A stretch of DNA of 64,000 nucleotides, taken from contig JNKK01000011.1 in NCBI GenBank assembly GCA_000702845.1, forward strand, positions 1 through 64,000, given 5' to 3'. The stretch comes from Lachnospiraceae bacterium FE2018 (GTDB taxonomy: Bacteria; Bacillota; Clostridia; Lachnospirales; Lachnospiraceae). A program made the translations under genes and the position numbers. The notes beneath the pieces were generated by a model, which was given only the letters and a program-made list of their open reading frames with translations, was not told where the DNA came from and searched no databases. Positions 7,868 through 16,955 of this stretch are shown one piece after another (the stretch's first letter is position 1; each line of letters starts with the position of its first letter).

Positions 7868-9049
7868 ATGGCTGAGGGGAAAAGGAGAACTGCGCGGAAG
7901 AAGCGCAGAAGATCCGGATACTATGATTATAATCTGCTTGCCGTTGTCATCATCCTGATCTGTTTTGGACTGGTGATGCTGTATAGCGCCAGCTCTTATG
8001 AGGCGTCAACAGCCACATCCATCGGAGATGACATGTTCTATTTTAAACGGCAGGCTGTTTTTTCGGCACTTGCAATTGTAGTTGCACTGATTGCAGCACG
8101 GCTGGACTACCATTTTTATATCGGGCTTTCACCGTACCTGTATGTGATTGCGCTTGTTCTGATGGCAATGGTACGCTTTACGCCGTTCGGCATTAATATC
8201 AACGGTGCGCGAAGATGGCTGAATATCGGAGGAATTCAGTTTCAGCCTTCTGAAGTCGCAAAAATTGCTGTCATCCTGTTTATGTCCTACACGATCGTCA
8301 AAATGGGCAGGGCGGTCGGCTCGATGCGCGCGATTGCCGTTCTGATGATGTTTGGCGGGATTCAGGGATTCGGCGCATATTTTCTGACAGATAACCTGAG
8401 TACGGGAATCATTATTTTCGGAATTTCTGTATTAATGATATTTCTTGCCCATCCGCGCACGGCGCCGTTTATTCTGCTGGCCGGCGCAGGGGCAGGCGGC
8501 GTCGCATATCTGGTGCATGTCCTGGTTACAAGATATCAGACAAGCGGACGGTTCCGTCTGCAGCGTATTCTTGTGTGGCGCGACCCCGAGGGACACCTCT
8601 CTACCGGAGGATATCAGGTAATGCAGGGACTTTACGCAATCGGCAGCGGCGGTTTCTTCGGCAAGGGTCTGGGAAACAGCACACAGAAACTGTCAACGAT
8701 TCCGGAAGCGCAGAACGATATGATTTTTTCGATCATCTGTGAGGAACTGGGACTGTTCGGCGCAATTCTGCTGCTGGTGCTTTTCGGATATCTTCTTTAC
8801 CGGCTGTTTGTAATAGCGCAGAATGCACCGGATCTCTACGGAACACTGGCCGTGAGCGGTGTGTTCATACATATTTCACTGCAGGTGATCCTGAACATCT
8901 GCGTTGTACTGAATATTATTCCGACAACGGGTGTTACGCTTCCATTCGTGAGTTACGGGGGAACGTCAGTCCTGTTTTTGATGTTGGAGATCGGCGTCGC
9001 ACTCAGTGTGGCGCGGAAAATAGAAGTGTCAGAGGAGGGAGAAGCTTAA
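7868..9049 (+). CDS. ftsW: SEDS-family peptidoglycan polymerase FtsW/RodA
   Basis: SEDS proteins are membrane glycosyltransferases that polymerise lipid II during division (FtsW) or elongation (RodA). The 393-residue protein has a basic cytosolic N-terminus, then about ten membrane segments. Landmarks are YSASSYEAS after the first segment, GARRWLNIGGIQFQPSEVAK, GKGLGNSTQKLSTIPEAQND (the extracellular loop) and PTTGVTLPFVSYGGTS. The start at 7868 is preceded by AAGGGGAG; upstream in-frame ATGs fall in the terminator region. The division role is inferred from overall resemblance; RodA is possible. The following sirtuin gene starts directly after its stop codon. Confidence 0.9.
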   Translation: MAEGKRRTARKKRRRSGYYDYNLLAVVIILICFGLVMLYSASSYEASTATSIGDDMFYFKRQAVFSALAIVVALIAARLDYHFYIGLSPYLYVIALVLMAMVRFTPFGININGARRWLNIGGIQFQPSEVAKIAVILFMSYTIVKMGRAVGSMRAIAVLMMFGGIQGFGAYFLTDNLSTGIIIFGISVLMIFLAHPRTAPFILLAGAGAGGVAYLVHVLVTRYQTSGRFRLQRILVWRDPEGHLSTGGYQVMQGLYAIGSGGFFGKGLGNSTQKLSTIPEAQNDMIFSIICEELGLFGAILLLVLFGYLLYRLFVIAQNAPDLYGTLAVSGVFIHISLQVILNICVVLNIIPTTGVTLPFVSYGGTSVLFLMLEIGVALSVARKIEVSEEGEA

Positions 9050-9790
9050 ATGAGTATCCGTTATTTAAGAGAAATTCTGACCGGAAGCCGCAATATTGTC
9101 TGTCTGCAGGGGCGCGCGTCCTGGTCTAAGCAGGGAAATGATTTTTACCGGAAAGATTTTATCTATGATACAGAAATGAAGTACGGCCTGTCTCCGGATG
9201 AGATCTTCTCCACGACGTTTTATCACAACAGACCTGCGAAATTCTTTGAATTCTACAGAGAAGAAATGTTGAAGAAACGCGGAGAACCGGGTCCGGTTAA
9301 TTACATTCTGAAGGAAATGGAGGATGACGGCCGTCTGTCCGCCATCGTGACACGCGGCTATTTCAACGCATCGAAGCGCGCCGGCTGTAAGAATGTAATA
9401 CAGCTGCACGGGGATATAGACCGGAATACATGCCCGCGCTGTGGAAAAGTGTTTTCCGCGGAGTACATACTGGAGCATAAGCCGATCCCAAAATGTGATG
9501 TGTGTGAGACCATGATTCATCCCGGCGTCGTGCTTTCCGGCGAGATGCTGGATTCAGCTGTGATGACACGGGCAGCGGAGGCGATTTCCTGTGCGGATGT
9601 TCTGCTTGTGATCGGCTGCAATTTAAGTTCGCGCCTCGGTTCGATGGCCCGCTATTTCAACGGTGACAAGATCGCGCTTGTCAATGTAGAGGAACATTAC
9701 ACGGACCGCAAAGCAGACTGTGTCTGTATCGGGGATTCCATTGAAAACATTCTGCGGGAGGCTTATCCCGCAAAAAAAGAGCAGAACTGA
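9050..9790 (+). CDS. Divergent Sir2-family protein with altered NAD-binding motifs
   Basis: The 246-residue protein aligns along the sirtuin fold. The catalytic-histidine motif is kept (QLHG, H120), as are the zinc cysteines (C128, C131, C149, C152) and a PGVVLSGE segment. The NAD-binding signature is changed, however: the expected GAGxS reads QGRAS (residues 20-24), TQNxD reads TRGYF (101-105), and the GTSL motif reads GCNLSS. Deacetylase activity is therefore uncertain; it may bind another ligand, or be a divergent NAD user. It begins immediately after ftsW and overlaps gltX by one base, so it is part of this operon. Confidence 0.82.
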   Translation: MSIRYLREILTGSRNIVCLQGRASWSKQGNDFYRKDFIYDTEMKYGLSPDEIFSTTFYHNRPAKFFEFYREEMLKKRGEPGPVNYILKEMEDDGRLSAIVTRGYFNASKRAGCKNVIQLHGDIDRNTCPRCGKVFSAEYILEHKPIPKCDVCETMIHPGVVLSGEMLDSAVMTRAAEAISCADVLLVIGCNLSSRLGSMARYFNGDKIALVNVEEHYTDRKADCVCIGDSIENILREAYPAKKEQN

Positions 9791-11262
9791 TGACAGAAAG
9801 TGAGAATGACATGAATATTAAGACAAGATTTGCACCAAGTCCGACCGGACGTATGCACGTCGGAAATCTGCGCACCGCGCTGTATTCTTATTTAATTGCA
9901 AAGCATGAAGGCGGCAGGTTTATGCTCCGGATCGAGGATACAGATCAGGAACGGTTTATGGAAGAGGCGCTGGATATAATTGACCGCACCATGGAACTGA
10001 CCGGACTGATTCCGGATGAGGGTCCGCGCAAAGACGGAGGGGTCGGACCGTATGTGCAGAGTGAACGCTGCGCAGCCGGCATATATCTGAAATATGCGAA
10101 GCAGCTGATTGAGCAGGGCGATGCATATTACTGTTTCTGTACGAAAGACCGTCTGGATTCACTAAAGCGGATTGTTGCGGGAAAAGAGATCTCTGCTTAT
10201 GACAAGCACTGTCTGAAGCTTTCAAAAGCGGAAGTGGAGGCAAATCTTGCGGCCGGAAAACCATATGTGATCCGGTTTAATATGCCGCTGACAGGCGAAA
10301 CATCTTTCCAGGATGAGATTTACGGAACCATCACTGCGCCGAATGAAGAACTGGATGATCTGATTCTGATCAAGTCAGACGGATTTCCGACTTACAATTT
10401 CGCAAATGTCGTGGATGATCATCTCATGGGAATTACACATGTCGTCCGCGGAAACGAGTATTTGTCTTCAACCCCGAAATACAACCGGATTTATGAGGCG
10501 TTCGGCTGGGAGATTCCGACTTACGTGCACTGCCCGCTGATCACGAATGAGAACGGCGAAAAGCTGTCCAAGCGGTCCGGGCATTCCTCCTTTGAGGATC
10601 TGCTGGAACAGGGATTCCTCAAGGATGCCATTGTTAATTTTGTGGCGCTGCTTGGATGGAGTCCGTCCGGCGAGCAGGAACTGTTCAGCCTGCAGGAACT
10701 GATCGATGCATTTGATTACAGAAGAATTAATAAATCACCTGCGGTATTTGACATGACAAAACTCCGCTGGATGAACGGCGAGTACATTAAAATGATGGAG
10801 ACGGAGGACTTTTACCAGGCTGCGCTTCCGTATCTCGACGCATCTCTGCCGGCGCAGTGCGACCGCAGAAAAGTTGCCGGGATGGTAAAAACCAGAATTC
10901 AGACATTTCCGGATATCGCGGAGCAGATCGATTTCTTTTCGGAACTTCCGGATTATGATGTATCCATGTACACACATAAGAAGTCAAAGAGTACCGCCGA
11001 GACTTCGCTGCAGGTGCTGACCGAAACGCTTCCTCTGCTGGAGGCGGCAGCCGACTTTGATAATGACACACTGTTTTCGGTTCTGAAAGCTTATGCGGAT
11101 GAGAAAGGTCTGAAAGTCAATACAGTGATGTGGCCGCTGCGCACGGCAGTATCCGGAAAGGCGGCGACGCCTGCCGGGGCAACAGGCATTATGGAAGTTC
11201 TCGGAAAAGATGAGACACTCCGCCGGATGCGCGACGGAATTGCAAGACTCAATGCAGCTTAA
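9790..11262 (+). CDS. gltX: Glutamate--tRNA ligase
   Basis: GltX charges tRNA-Glu with glutamate. The class I signatures are present: RFAPSPTGRMHVGNLRTALY (HIGH region, HVGN) near the N-terminus and KLSKRSGHSS (KMSKS region). The C-terminal anticodon-binding helical domain ends in the family-typical GKDETLRRM segment. At 490 aa its length is normal. The start shown overlaps the preceding stop (TGATG); the ATG at 9811, giving MNIKTRFAPSPTG, is equally plausible. Whether it is discriminating or charges tRNA-Gln too cannot be told; gatCAB is not in the window. Confidence 0.95.
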   Translation: MTESENDMNIKTRFAPSPTGRMHVGNLRTALYSYLIAKHEGGRFMLRIEDTDQERFMEEALDIIDRTMELTGLIPDEGPRKDGGVGPYVQSERCAAGIYLKYAKQLIEQGDAYYCFCTKDRLDSLKRIVAGKEISAYDKHCLKLSKAEVEANLAAGKPYVIRFNMPLTGETSFQDEIYGTITAPNEELDDLILIKSDGFPTYNFANVVDDHLMGITHVVRGNEYLSSTPKYNRIYEAFGWEIPTYVHCPLITNENGEKLSKRSGHSSFEDLLEQGFLKDAIVNFVALLGWSPSGEQELFSLQELIDAFDYRRINKSPAVFDMTKLRWMNGEYIKMMETEDFYQAALPYLDASLPAQCDRRKVAGMVKTRIQTFPDIAEQIDFFSELPDYDVSMYTHKKSKSTAETSLQVLTETLPLLEAAADFDNDTLFSVLKAYADEKGLKVNTVMWPLRTAVSGKAATPAGATGIMEVLGKDETLRRMRDGIARLNAA

Positions 11263-13138
11263 CAGACAGCAGACCCGCGCGGCTGATCATCTGGACGGGC
11301 CCATGCTGGTGCTTGCCGGTCCGGGGACCGGGAAGACCGCTGTGATCACAGAACGAACCTGCAGGCTGGTCAGGAATGCGGAAGCTGCACCGGGTCAGAT
11401 CCTTGTCGTGACATTTACCCGCGCCGCAGCTGCGGAGATGCGGTCACGGATTCGGAAAAAACTGGGCGCGGCGGCTGCGCACATGTCAATCGGCACATTT
11501 CACGGCATATTTTACGGCATTCTGCGGGCAGAATGCCGTCTGTCTGCCGGCAGTGTCATCAGCGGGCAGGAGAGAAGAAAACTGCTGGAAGAACTGGTCA
11601 CACATTATGCGCCGCAGACGGAGCAGGAAGCGGACCTTCCTGATCTGACAGGCAGGGAAATCAGTTGTCTGAAAGGCAGCGGGATACAGCCGGCTCATTT
11701 TTATTCGACGGTTCTGCCGGCAGAAGTATTCCGTATGATATTCAGGTCATATGAGCAGTGGCTTGCCGAAAACAGAAAGATCGATTTTGATGATATTATT
11801 CTTCGGTGCCGCAGTCTCCTGCGGCAAAAACCGGAGGTTCTTGCGCGGTGGCAGAAAAAGTTCCGCTATATTCTGGTGGACGAGTTTCAGGATATCGCTC
11901 CAATGCAGTATGAGATCATCCGCATGCTTGCGGCACCGGAAAACAATCTTTTTATTGTGGGCGACGATGACCAGTCGATTTACCGGTTTCGCGGCGCCAG
12001 CCCCGAGCTGATGCTCGGGTTCCGAAAACAGTATCCGAATGCGGAACAGATAGCGCTGGAGATCAATTACAGATGCACCGGGTCAATTCTGACACTCTCG
12101 CAGCAGGTGATTGCGCGGAACCGGCGCAGGTACGTTAAACAGCTGACCGCAGAACGCGGTACAGGAACGCCGGTATCCCTGCATACCTTCCGGGATCCGC
12201 GGGAGGAAGCGGAATGGATGGTCCGCGAAATCCGGCGGCATATGAAAAACGGAATCCGTCCGGAAGAGATCGCTGTTCTGTTTCGAACGAATACAGGATG
12301 CCGCACACTGGTAGAGCAGCTGATCACAGAACAGGTTCCGTTTCATATGGCGGATTCGGTTCCATGCATTTTTGATCACTGGATCGCAAAACAGCTGCTT
12401 GCCTATCTGGAACTCGGCGCAGGGAGCAGACGGCGCAGTGATTTCCTGATGATTTCAAACCGACCGAACCGGTACATTTCCCGCAGTGCGTTTGCCCGGG
12501 AAACAGTATCCTTCCGGGAACTGTATGATTATTACAGTGACAGAGACTGGATGTGTGACAGAATCCGGAAACTGGAAACGGATCTGGAAATGATCGGAAG
12601 CATGCCGCCGTTCGGAGCAATTCAGTATATACAGCTGGCGGTCGGATATGGAGCATGGCTGAAGGAATATGCCGCAGAACATGGTCTGGATCCGGAGACG
12701 CTTAACGAAGTATTTGAGGAACTGCGGGAGAGCGCCAGACCGTGCCGTTCACTGGAAGAGTGGAAAGAACGGATGGAACTGGTGCGGACGCGGCTGAATC
12801 AGCGCCCGGATTACAGCGGACTGGCAGTGTCGACACTTCACGCAGCGAAGGGCTGTGAGTACCGGATTGTACTGATCGCTGATATCAACGAAGGAATTAT
12901 CCCCTGGCATAAGGCAGTTCTGGAAGCGGATCTGGAAGAAGAACGGCGGATGCTGTATGTCGGAATGACGAGAGCAAAAGACCGGCTATATCTGTGTCAG
13001 GTAAGAAAACGATTCGCAAAGACAATGGAGCCTTCCAGATTCTTGCGGGGACTGATCGGAACGTCAAATCCGCAGGAATGCGGTCCCGGCTCATTGCCTG
13101 CGCGCGAAATAACAGCGGGACAGCGGAATGATAGATAA
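11252..13138 (+). CDS. UvrD/PcrA-like superfamily 1A DNA helicase
   Basis: This is a 3'-5' DNA helicase of the UvrD/Rep family. All SF1A motifs are visible: the N-terminal Q-motif region (LNRQQTRAAD), Walker A AGPGTGKTAVI, TFTRAAAAEM (Ia), VDEFQDI (II), GDDDQSIYRFRGA (III), INYRC (IV), STLHAAKGCEY (V) and EERRMLYVGMTRAKDRLYL (VI). At 629 aa it is about 100 residues shorter than PcrA and lacks the usual C-terminal RNA-polymerase-binding tail. The start overlaps the gltX end by 11 bp. A role in repair or conflict resolution is inferred from the family. Confidence 0.93.
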   Translation: MQLNRQQTRAADHLDGPMLVLAGPGTGKTAVITERTCRLVRNAEAAPGQILVVTFTRAAAAEMRSRIRKKLGAAAAHMSIGTFHGIFYGILRAECRLSAGSVISGQERRKLLEELVTHYAPQTEQEADLPDLTGREISCLKGSGIQPAHFYSTVLPAEVFRMIFRSYEQWLAENRKIDFDDIILRCRSLLRQKPEVLARWQKKFRYILVDEFQDIAPMQYEIIRMLAAPENNLFIVGDDDQSIYRFRGASPELMLGFRKQYPNAEQIALEINYRCTGSILTLSQQVIARNRRRYVKQLTAERGTGTPVSLHTFRDPREEAEWMVREIRRHMKNGIRPEEIAVLFRTNTGCRTLVEQLITEQVPFHMADSVPCIFDHWIAKQLLAYLELGAGSRRRSDFLMISNRPNRYISRSAFARETVSFRELYDYYSDRDWMCDRIRKLETDLEMIGSMPPFGAIQYIQLAVGYGAWLKEYAAEHGLDPETLNEVFEELRESARPCRSLEEWKERMELVRTRLNQRPDYSGLAVSTLHAAKGCEYRIVLIADINEGIIPWHKAVLEADLEEERRMLYVGMTRAKDRLYLCQVRKRFAKTMEPSRFLRGLIGTSNPQECGPGSLPAREITAGQRNDR

Positions 13139-13535
13139 AAATGCCGAAAAACAATATGATACGGAAAAAGAGATAGACCACAAGGAATTTCTTGAGATGA
13201 TTCCACATTATCTTGCCGGCGATCTGCGGGAAAAAGATCTGCTTCTTTTTCTTGATCATATTAAGACGTGCCATTCCTGTTATGAAGAACTGGAGACGGC
13301 TTTTATGGTGGACAGAACGGTTCGCTATCTGGATGACGAACTGGATGATGATGCCGAGGGATCCTATGATCTTCCCCGGATGATGAAGGATGATATCAGA
13401 GAAAAAACACGCGAAGTATATGCGCGGCAGAATGCCAGACATGTTTTCCGGGTTATTCTCATCATTGTAATCATGGCTGTCGTTCTGGTGCTCGGTGATT
13501 TTTTTGATATCTGGGATATTACAGGGATGATCTGA
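13128..13535 (+). CDS. Membrane-anchored putative zinc-finger protein (anti-sigma-like)
   Basis: The 135-residue protein has an N-terminal zf-HC2-like module (about residues 18-60) with HIKTCHSCYEEL (H44, C48, C51) and one membrane helix near residues 103-124, then a short tail. This architecture resembles zinc-binding anti-sigma factors, but the usual first cysteine is not obvious and no ECF sigma gene is adjacent. It overlaps the helicase end by 11 bp and is followed 10 bp later by polA, so it is co-transcribed with DNA-repair genes. Function is unknown; the anti-sigma idea is inference. Confidence 0.7.
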   Translation: MIDKNAEKQYDTEKEIDHKEFLEMIPHYLAGDLREKDLLLFLDHIKTCHSCYEELETAFMVDRTVRYLDDELDDDAEGSYDLPRMMKDDIREKTREVYARQNARHVFRVILIIVIMAVVLVLGDFFDIWDITGMI

Positions 13536-13545
13536 GGAACAAATC

Positions 13546-16194
13546 ATGGATAAGAAAGAAAAACTGCTGTTAATCGACGGACACAGCATTCTGAACCGGG
13601 CGTTTTACGGTGTGCCGATGCTGACAAATGCGGAAGGACTGCACACGAACGCGGTATATGGTTTTCTCAACATTTTGTTTAAGGTTCTGGATGAGGAACA
13701 GCCGGAGTATCTTATGGTGGCGTTTGACGTGCATGCGCCGACCTTCCGGCACCAAAAGTACGAAGCTTATAAGGGAACCAGAAAATCCATGCCGGAAGAA
13801 CTGCGGGAACAGGTTCCGGTGATTCGTGAAGTACTGGAAGCAATGGAAATCCCGATTGTAACACTTGAGGGATACGAAGCAGATGATCTTCTGGGAACAC
13901 TGTCCAGAAAAGGTGAGGCGGAAGGACTTGCGGTGACCATTCTGTCAGGAGACAGGGATCTTCTGCAGCTCGCGACAGATACCATAAAAATCAGGATTCC
14001 GCGTACCAGCAAAGGCCGTACGGAAGTATCGGATTATTATGCGGATGATGTGAAGGCAGAATATGAAGTTACACCCGTGGAATTCATTGATCTGAAAGCG
14101 CTGATGGGAGACAGCTCCGATAATATCCCGGGACTTCCCGGCGTCGGCATCAAGACGGCGACAAAGCTGATCGTACAGTATCATTCGATCGAAGAAGCTT
14201 ATGCGCATCTTGAGGCAATCAGGCCGAAGAAGGCAATGGAAGCTTTCCGGGATCATTTTGATCTGGCGGTTCTGTCAAAGGATCTTGCCAGGATCCGTCT
14301 TGACGCACCGATTTCGTTTGAGAGAGAAAAAGCTGCTGTCAGCGAACTGTATACAGAGCAGGCATATGACTGGTTCAGACGGTTGGAATTCAGGAATCTT
14401 CTGAGCCGGTTTGATGAGCAGAACCGGAATGTCGATCAGCTTCCGGATGTCCGGATTTTGAAAGATCTGGGATGGATTGACGAGGTCCTCCGCAATGCGG
14501 AAAAACTGCCGCAGATTGGTCTTTCGGCGCAGTTTTCCGGCGGAAAACCCTGCGGCATCGGACTTGCTGTTCCGGGCGCGCCGGCTGAACTGTATTATAT
14601 TCCGATGGATGGATTTGTTTCCGGAATGTATCTTGCTGCGGAACTGCGGCGTCTCCTTTCCGGTCCCGCGAAAATCGCGTTTTATGATGTGAAACAGCTT
14701 CTCCGCTGTGTCGAAATACCGGAGAATGAGCAGGTGTTCGATATAAAAATTGCCGCTTACCTGCTGGATCCGCTGCGCGCGTCATATCCGTATGATCAGC
14801 TCGCGGCAGAATATGCTGAGCTGACAATTCCTTCTGCGGAAGAACTTTTCGGCGGAAAAAAGCTTCCGGATCCGGAGAACATGAAAGAGGAACAGGCAGC
14901 GAAATACCTCGCATGGATGGCACTCACAGCCGTCAGTACAGCAGGACCGCTGCAGGAACGTCTTCAGGATGCCGGCATGCTTGCGCTTTTCCGGGAAATA
15001 GAGATGCCGCTTGTCTGGACACTTGCCGGCATGGAGCGGGCAGGTATAAGGGTACAAAGAGAAGCGCTTGATGATTTGTCGCAGACCCTCGGTGCTCAGA
15101 TTTCCGTGATTGAACAGCGGATATATGAGGCGGCAGGTGAGAAATTCAATATCAATTCCCCGAAACAGCTTGGGGTGATTCTGTTTGAAAAGCTGCAGCT
15201 GCCGGGTGGAAAGAAGACAAAAACAGGATATTCTACGGCGGCGGATGTTCTGGACAAGCTTGCACCGGATGTCCCGCTGGTAGCGGATATCCTGGAGTAC
15301 CGCCAGCTTTCAAAACTGAAATCGACCTATGCAGATGCGCTCGGCGGTTATGTGCAGGCAGACGGAAGAATTCATTCGGAGTTTCACCAGACCATCACGG
15401 CAACCGGCCGGATCAGCAGCAGCGATCCGAATCTGCAGAATATTCCGATCCGAATGGAAGCGGGAAGACAGATCCGGAAGGTGTTTGTGCCGGAAGACGG
15501 CTGTGTGTTTGTTGATGCTGACTATTCACAGATTGAATTACGTGTGCTGGCGGCCATGTCAGGCGACAGGAACCTGATCGAGGCCTATAAAGAGGCGAAA
15601 GATATTCACAGGACCACAGCCTCACAGGTGTTCCACGTGCCGTTTGAAGAGGTTACCGATCTGCAGCGCCGCAATGCAAAAGCTGTCAATTTCGGCATTG
15701 TTTACGGGATCAGTTCATTCGGTCTGAGTCAGGGGCTTTCAATCACCCGGAAGGAAGCGGCGGAATATATTGATAAGTATTTTGAGACGTATCCAGACAT
15801 TAAGGCATTTCTGGACGGTCTGGTGGAGAAGGCAAAAGACTGCGGTTATGCAGAGACGCTGTTCGGACGGCGCAGGCCGATTCCGGAATTATCCTCCGGG
15901 AATTTTATGCAGCGGTCTTTCGGAGAACGTGTCGCGATGAATTCGCCGATACAGGGAACCGCCGCAGATATTATCAAAATCGCGATGAACCGGGTCTACA
16001 GACGTCTGAAGGCAGAGGGACTTTCAGCAAAGCTGATTCTTCAGGTACATGATGAACTGCTGATCGAAACACCGGACGCAGAGAAAGAAATTGTCGCCGA
16101 ACTGCTGGAGACGGAGATGGTACAGGCTGCGGATCTTGCGGTAGCACTGGTCGCGGATGTTCACACAGGCCGCTCGTGGTATGAGGCAAAATAG
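13546..16194 (+). CDS. polA: DNA polymerase I
   Basis: Pol I removes RNA primers and fills repair gaps. Domains in order: 5'-3' nuclease (residues 1-290, with DGHSILNRAFYG, YKGTRKSMPEELREQ and GDSSDNIPGLPGVG), a degenerate 3'-5' exonuclease-like domain (about 300-470), and a family A polymerase domain. Polymerase motifs are DADYSQIELR (from 657), RRNAKAVNFGIVYG (from 708) and VHDELLIE (H835-D836-E837). The exonuclease acidic residues are missing (the first strand reads IGLSAQFSGG), so proofreading is predicted to be lost, as in Bacillus and Taq enzymes. Length 882 aa is normal; coaE follows. Confidence 0.97.
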   Translation: MDKKEKLLLIDGHSILNRAFYGVPMLTNAEGLHTNAVYGFLNILFKVLDEEQPEYLMVAFDVHAPTFRHQKYEAYKGTRKSMPEELREQVPVIREVLEAMEIPIVTLEGYEADDLLGTLSRKGEAEGLAVTILSGDRDLLQLATDTIKIRIPRTSKGRTEVSDYYADDVKAEYEVTPVEFIDLKALMGDSSDNIPGLPGVGIKTATKLIVQYHSIEEAYAHLEAIRPKKAMEAFRDHFDLAVLSKDLARIRLDAPISFEREKAAVSELYTEQAYDWFRRLEFRNLLSRFDEQNRNVDQLPDVRILKDLGWIDEVLRNAEKLPQIGLSAQFSGGKPCGIGLAVPGAPAELYYIPMDGFVSGMYLAAELRRLLSGPAKIAFYDVKQLLRCVEIPENEQVFDIKIAAYLLDPLRASYPYDQLAAEYAELTIPSAEELFGGKKLPDPENMKEEQAAKYLAWMALTAVSTAGPLQERLQDAGMLALFREIEMPLVWTLAGMERAGIRVQREALDDLSQTLGAQISVIEQRIYEAAGEKFNINSPKQLGVILFEKLQLPGGKKTKTGYSTAADVLDKLAPDVPLVADILEYRQLSKLKSTYADALGGYVQADGRIHSEFHQTITATGRISSSDPNLQNIPIRMEAGRQIRKVFVPEDGCVFVDADYSQIELRVLAAMSGDRNLIEAYKEAKDIHRTTASQVFHVPFEEVTDLQRRNAKAVNFGIVYGISSFGLSQGLSITRKEAAEYIDKYFETYPDIKAFLDGLVEKAKDCGYAETLFGRRRPIPELSSGNFMQRSFGERVAMNSPIQGTAADIIKIAMNRVYRRLKAEGLSAKLILQVHDELLIETPDAEKEIVAELLETEMVQAADLAVALVADVHTGRSWYEAK

Positions 16195-16230
16195 CAGACG
16201 GCAGATGCGGCTGCGAAGGGAAAGCGATCA

Positions 16231-16827
16231 ATGAAAATAATAGGAATTACGGGCGGTGTCGGCTGCGGAAAAAGCGAAGTACTCGCCTTTATTGAAAAAA
16301 ATTATGATGCTGCCGTTGTGCGGGCGGATGAGGTCGGCCGTGATCTGATGCGTCCGGGAACGGACTGTACAAGACAGATTCTTGCGCTGTTTGGCGGGAA
16401 AGCTGCCGATGATTCAGGAAAACTTGACCGCGCATGGATTGCGGATCAGATTTTCCATGATCCGGAAAAGCGCGATGCGCTGAATGCAATTGTCCATCCT
16501 GCCGTGCGCAGGGAAGTATGCCGTCTGATCGAGCAGAACCGGGCGTGCGGATGGAAGTATTTCTTTCTCGAGTCTGCAATTCTGATTGAAGCGGACTATC
16601 GGGATATTTGCGATGAAATCTGGTATATTTATGCAGATGTACCGGTGCGGCTGGAACGGCTCCGGGCAGGAAGAGACTATACGCATGAAAAGAGCATGGC
16701 GGTCATGGAAAATCAGCTTTCGGAAGAAGTGTTCCGGAACGCGTGCGATGCAGTCATAGACAACAGCGGCGCCTTTGAGGAAACGGCAGAACAGATCGAG
16801 GCACAGATGAAAAAGCTCGAGACCTGA
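16231..16827 (+). CDS. coaE: Dephospho-CoA kinase
   Basis: CoaE phosphorylates the ribose 3'-hydroxyl of dephospho-CoA in the last step of coenzyme A synthesis. The P-loop GGVGCGKS lies at residues 8-15, with the family motifs RADEVGRDLMRPG, HPAVRREV and ESAILIE. The C-terminus is short and helical. The length of 198 aa is typical. It follows polA in the same order as in many clostridia, 36 bp downstream with a modest AAGGGAAAG ribosome binding site. Confidence 0.95.
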   Translation: MKIIGITGGVGCGKSEVLAFIEKNYDAAVVRADEVGRDLMRPGTDCTRQILALFGGKAADDSGKLDRAWIADQIFHDPEKRDALNAIVHPAVRREVCRLIEQNRACGWKYFFLESAILIEADYRDICDEIWYIYADVPVRLERLRAGRDYTHEKSMAVMENQLSEEVFRNACDAVIDNSGAFEETAEQIEAQMKKLET

Positions 16828-16859
16828 AGACGCGGGACTTGAACTAAGTGGAACAATCC

Positions 16860-16896
16860 CCCGCCTCAGACGCGTGGAGCGTCAGTCAGCGGGTTT
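16860..16896 (+). terminator. Hairpin after coaE (weak terminator)
   Basis: CCCGC pairs with GCGGG around an inner GACGC/GCGTC stem, followed by only three T residues. It sits in the 128-bp gap between coaE and the next gene. Termination is plausible but likely partial. Confidence 0.45.
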
Positions 16897-16955
16897 GAGT
16901 CCGGCCGGACGGGCATGTTTGAGATGCTACGGGAAGATAAGGAATTACAGAAGAT

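Noticed and set aside
13546-16194. Pol I as a damaged gene because of its missing exonuclease residues
   Set aside because: Loss of the 3'-5' exonuclease is common in Pol I of Bacillus and Thermus; the frame and polymerase motifs are intact.
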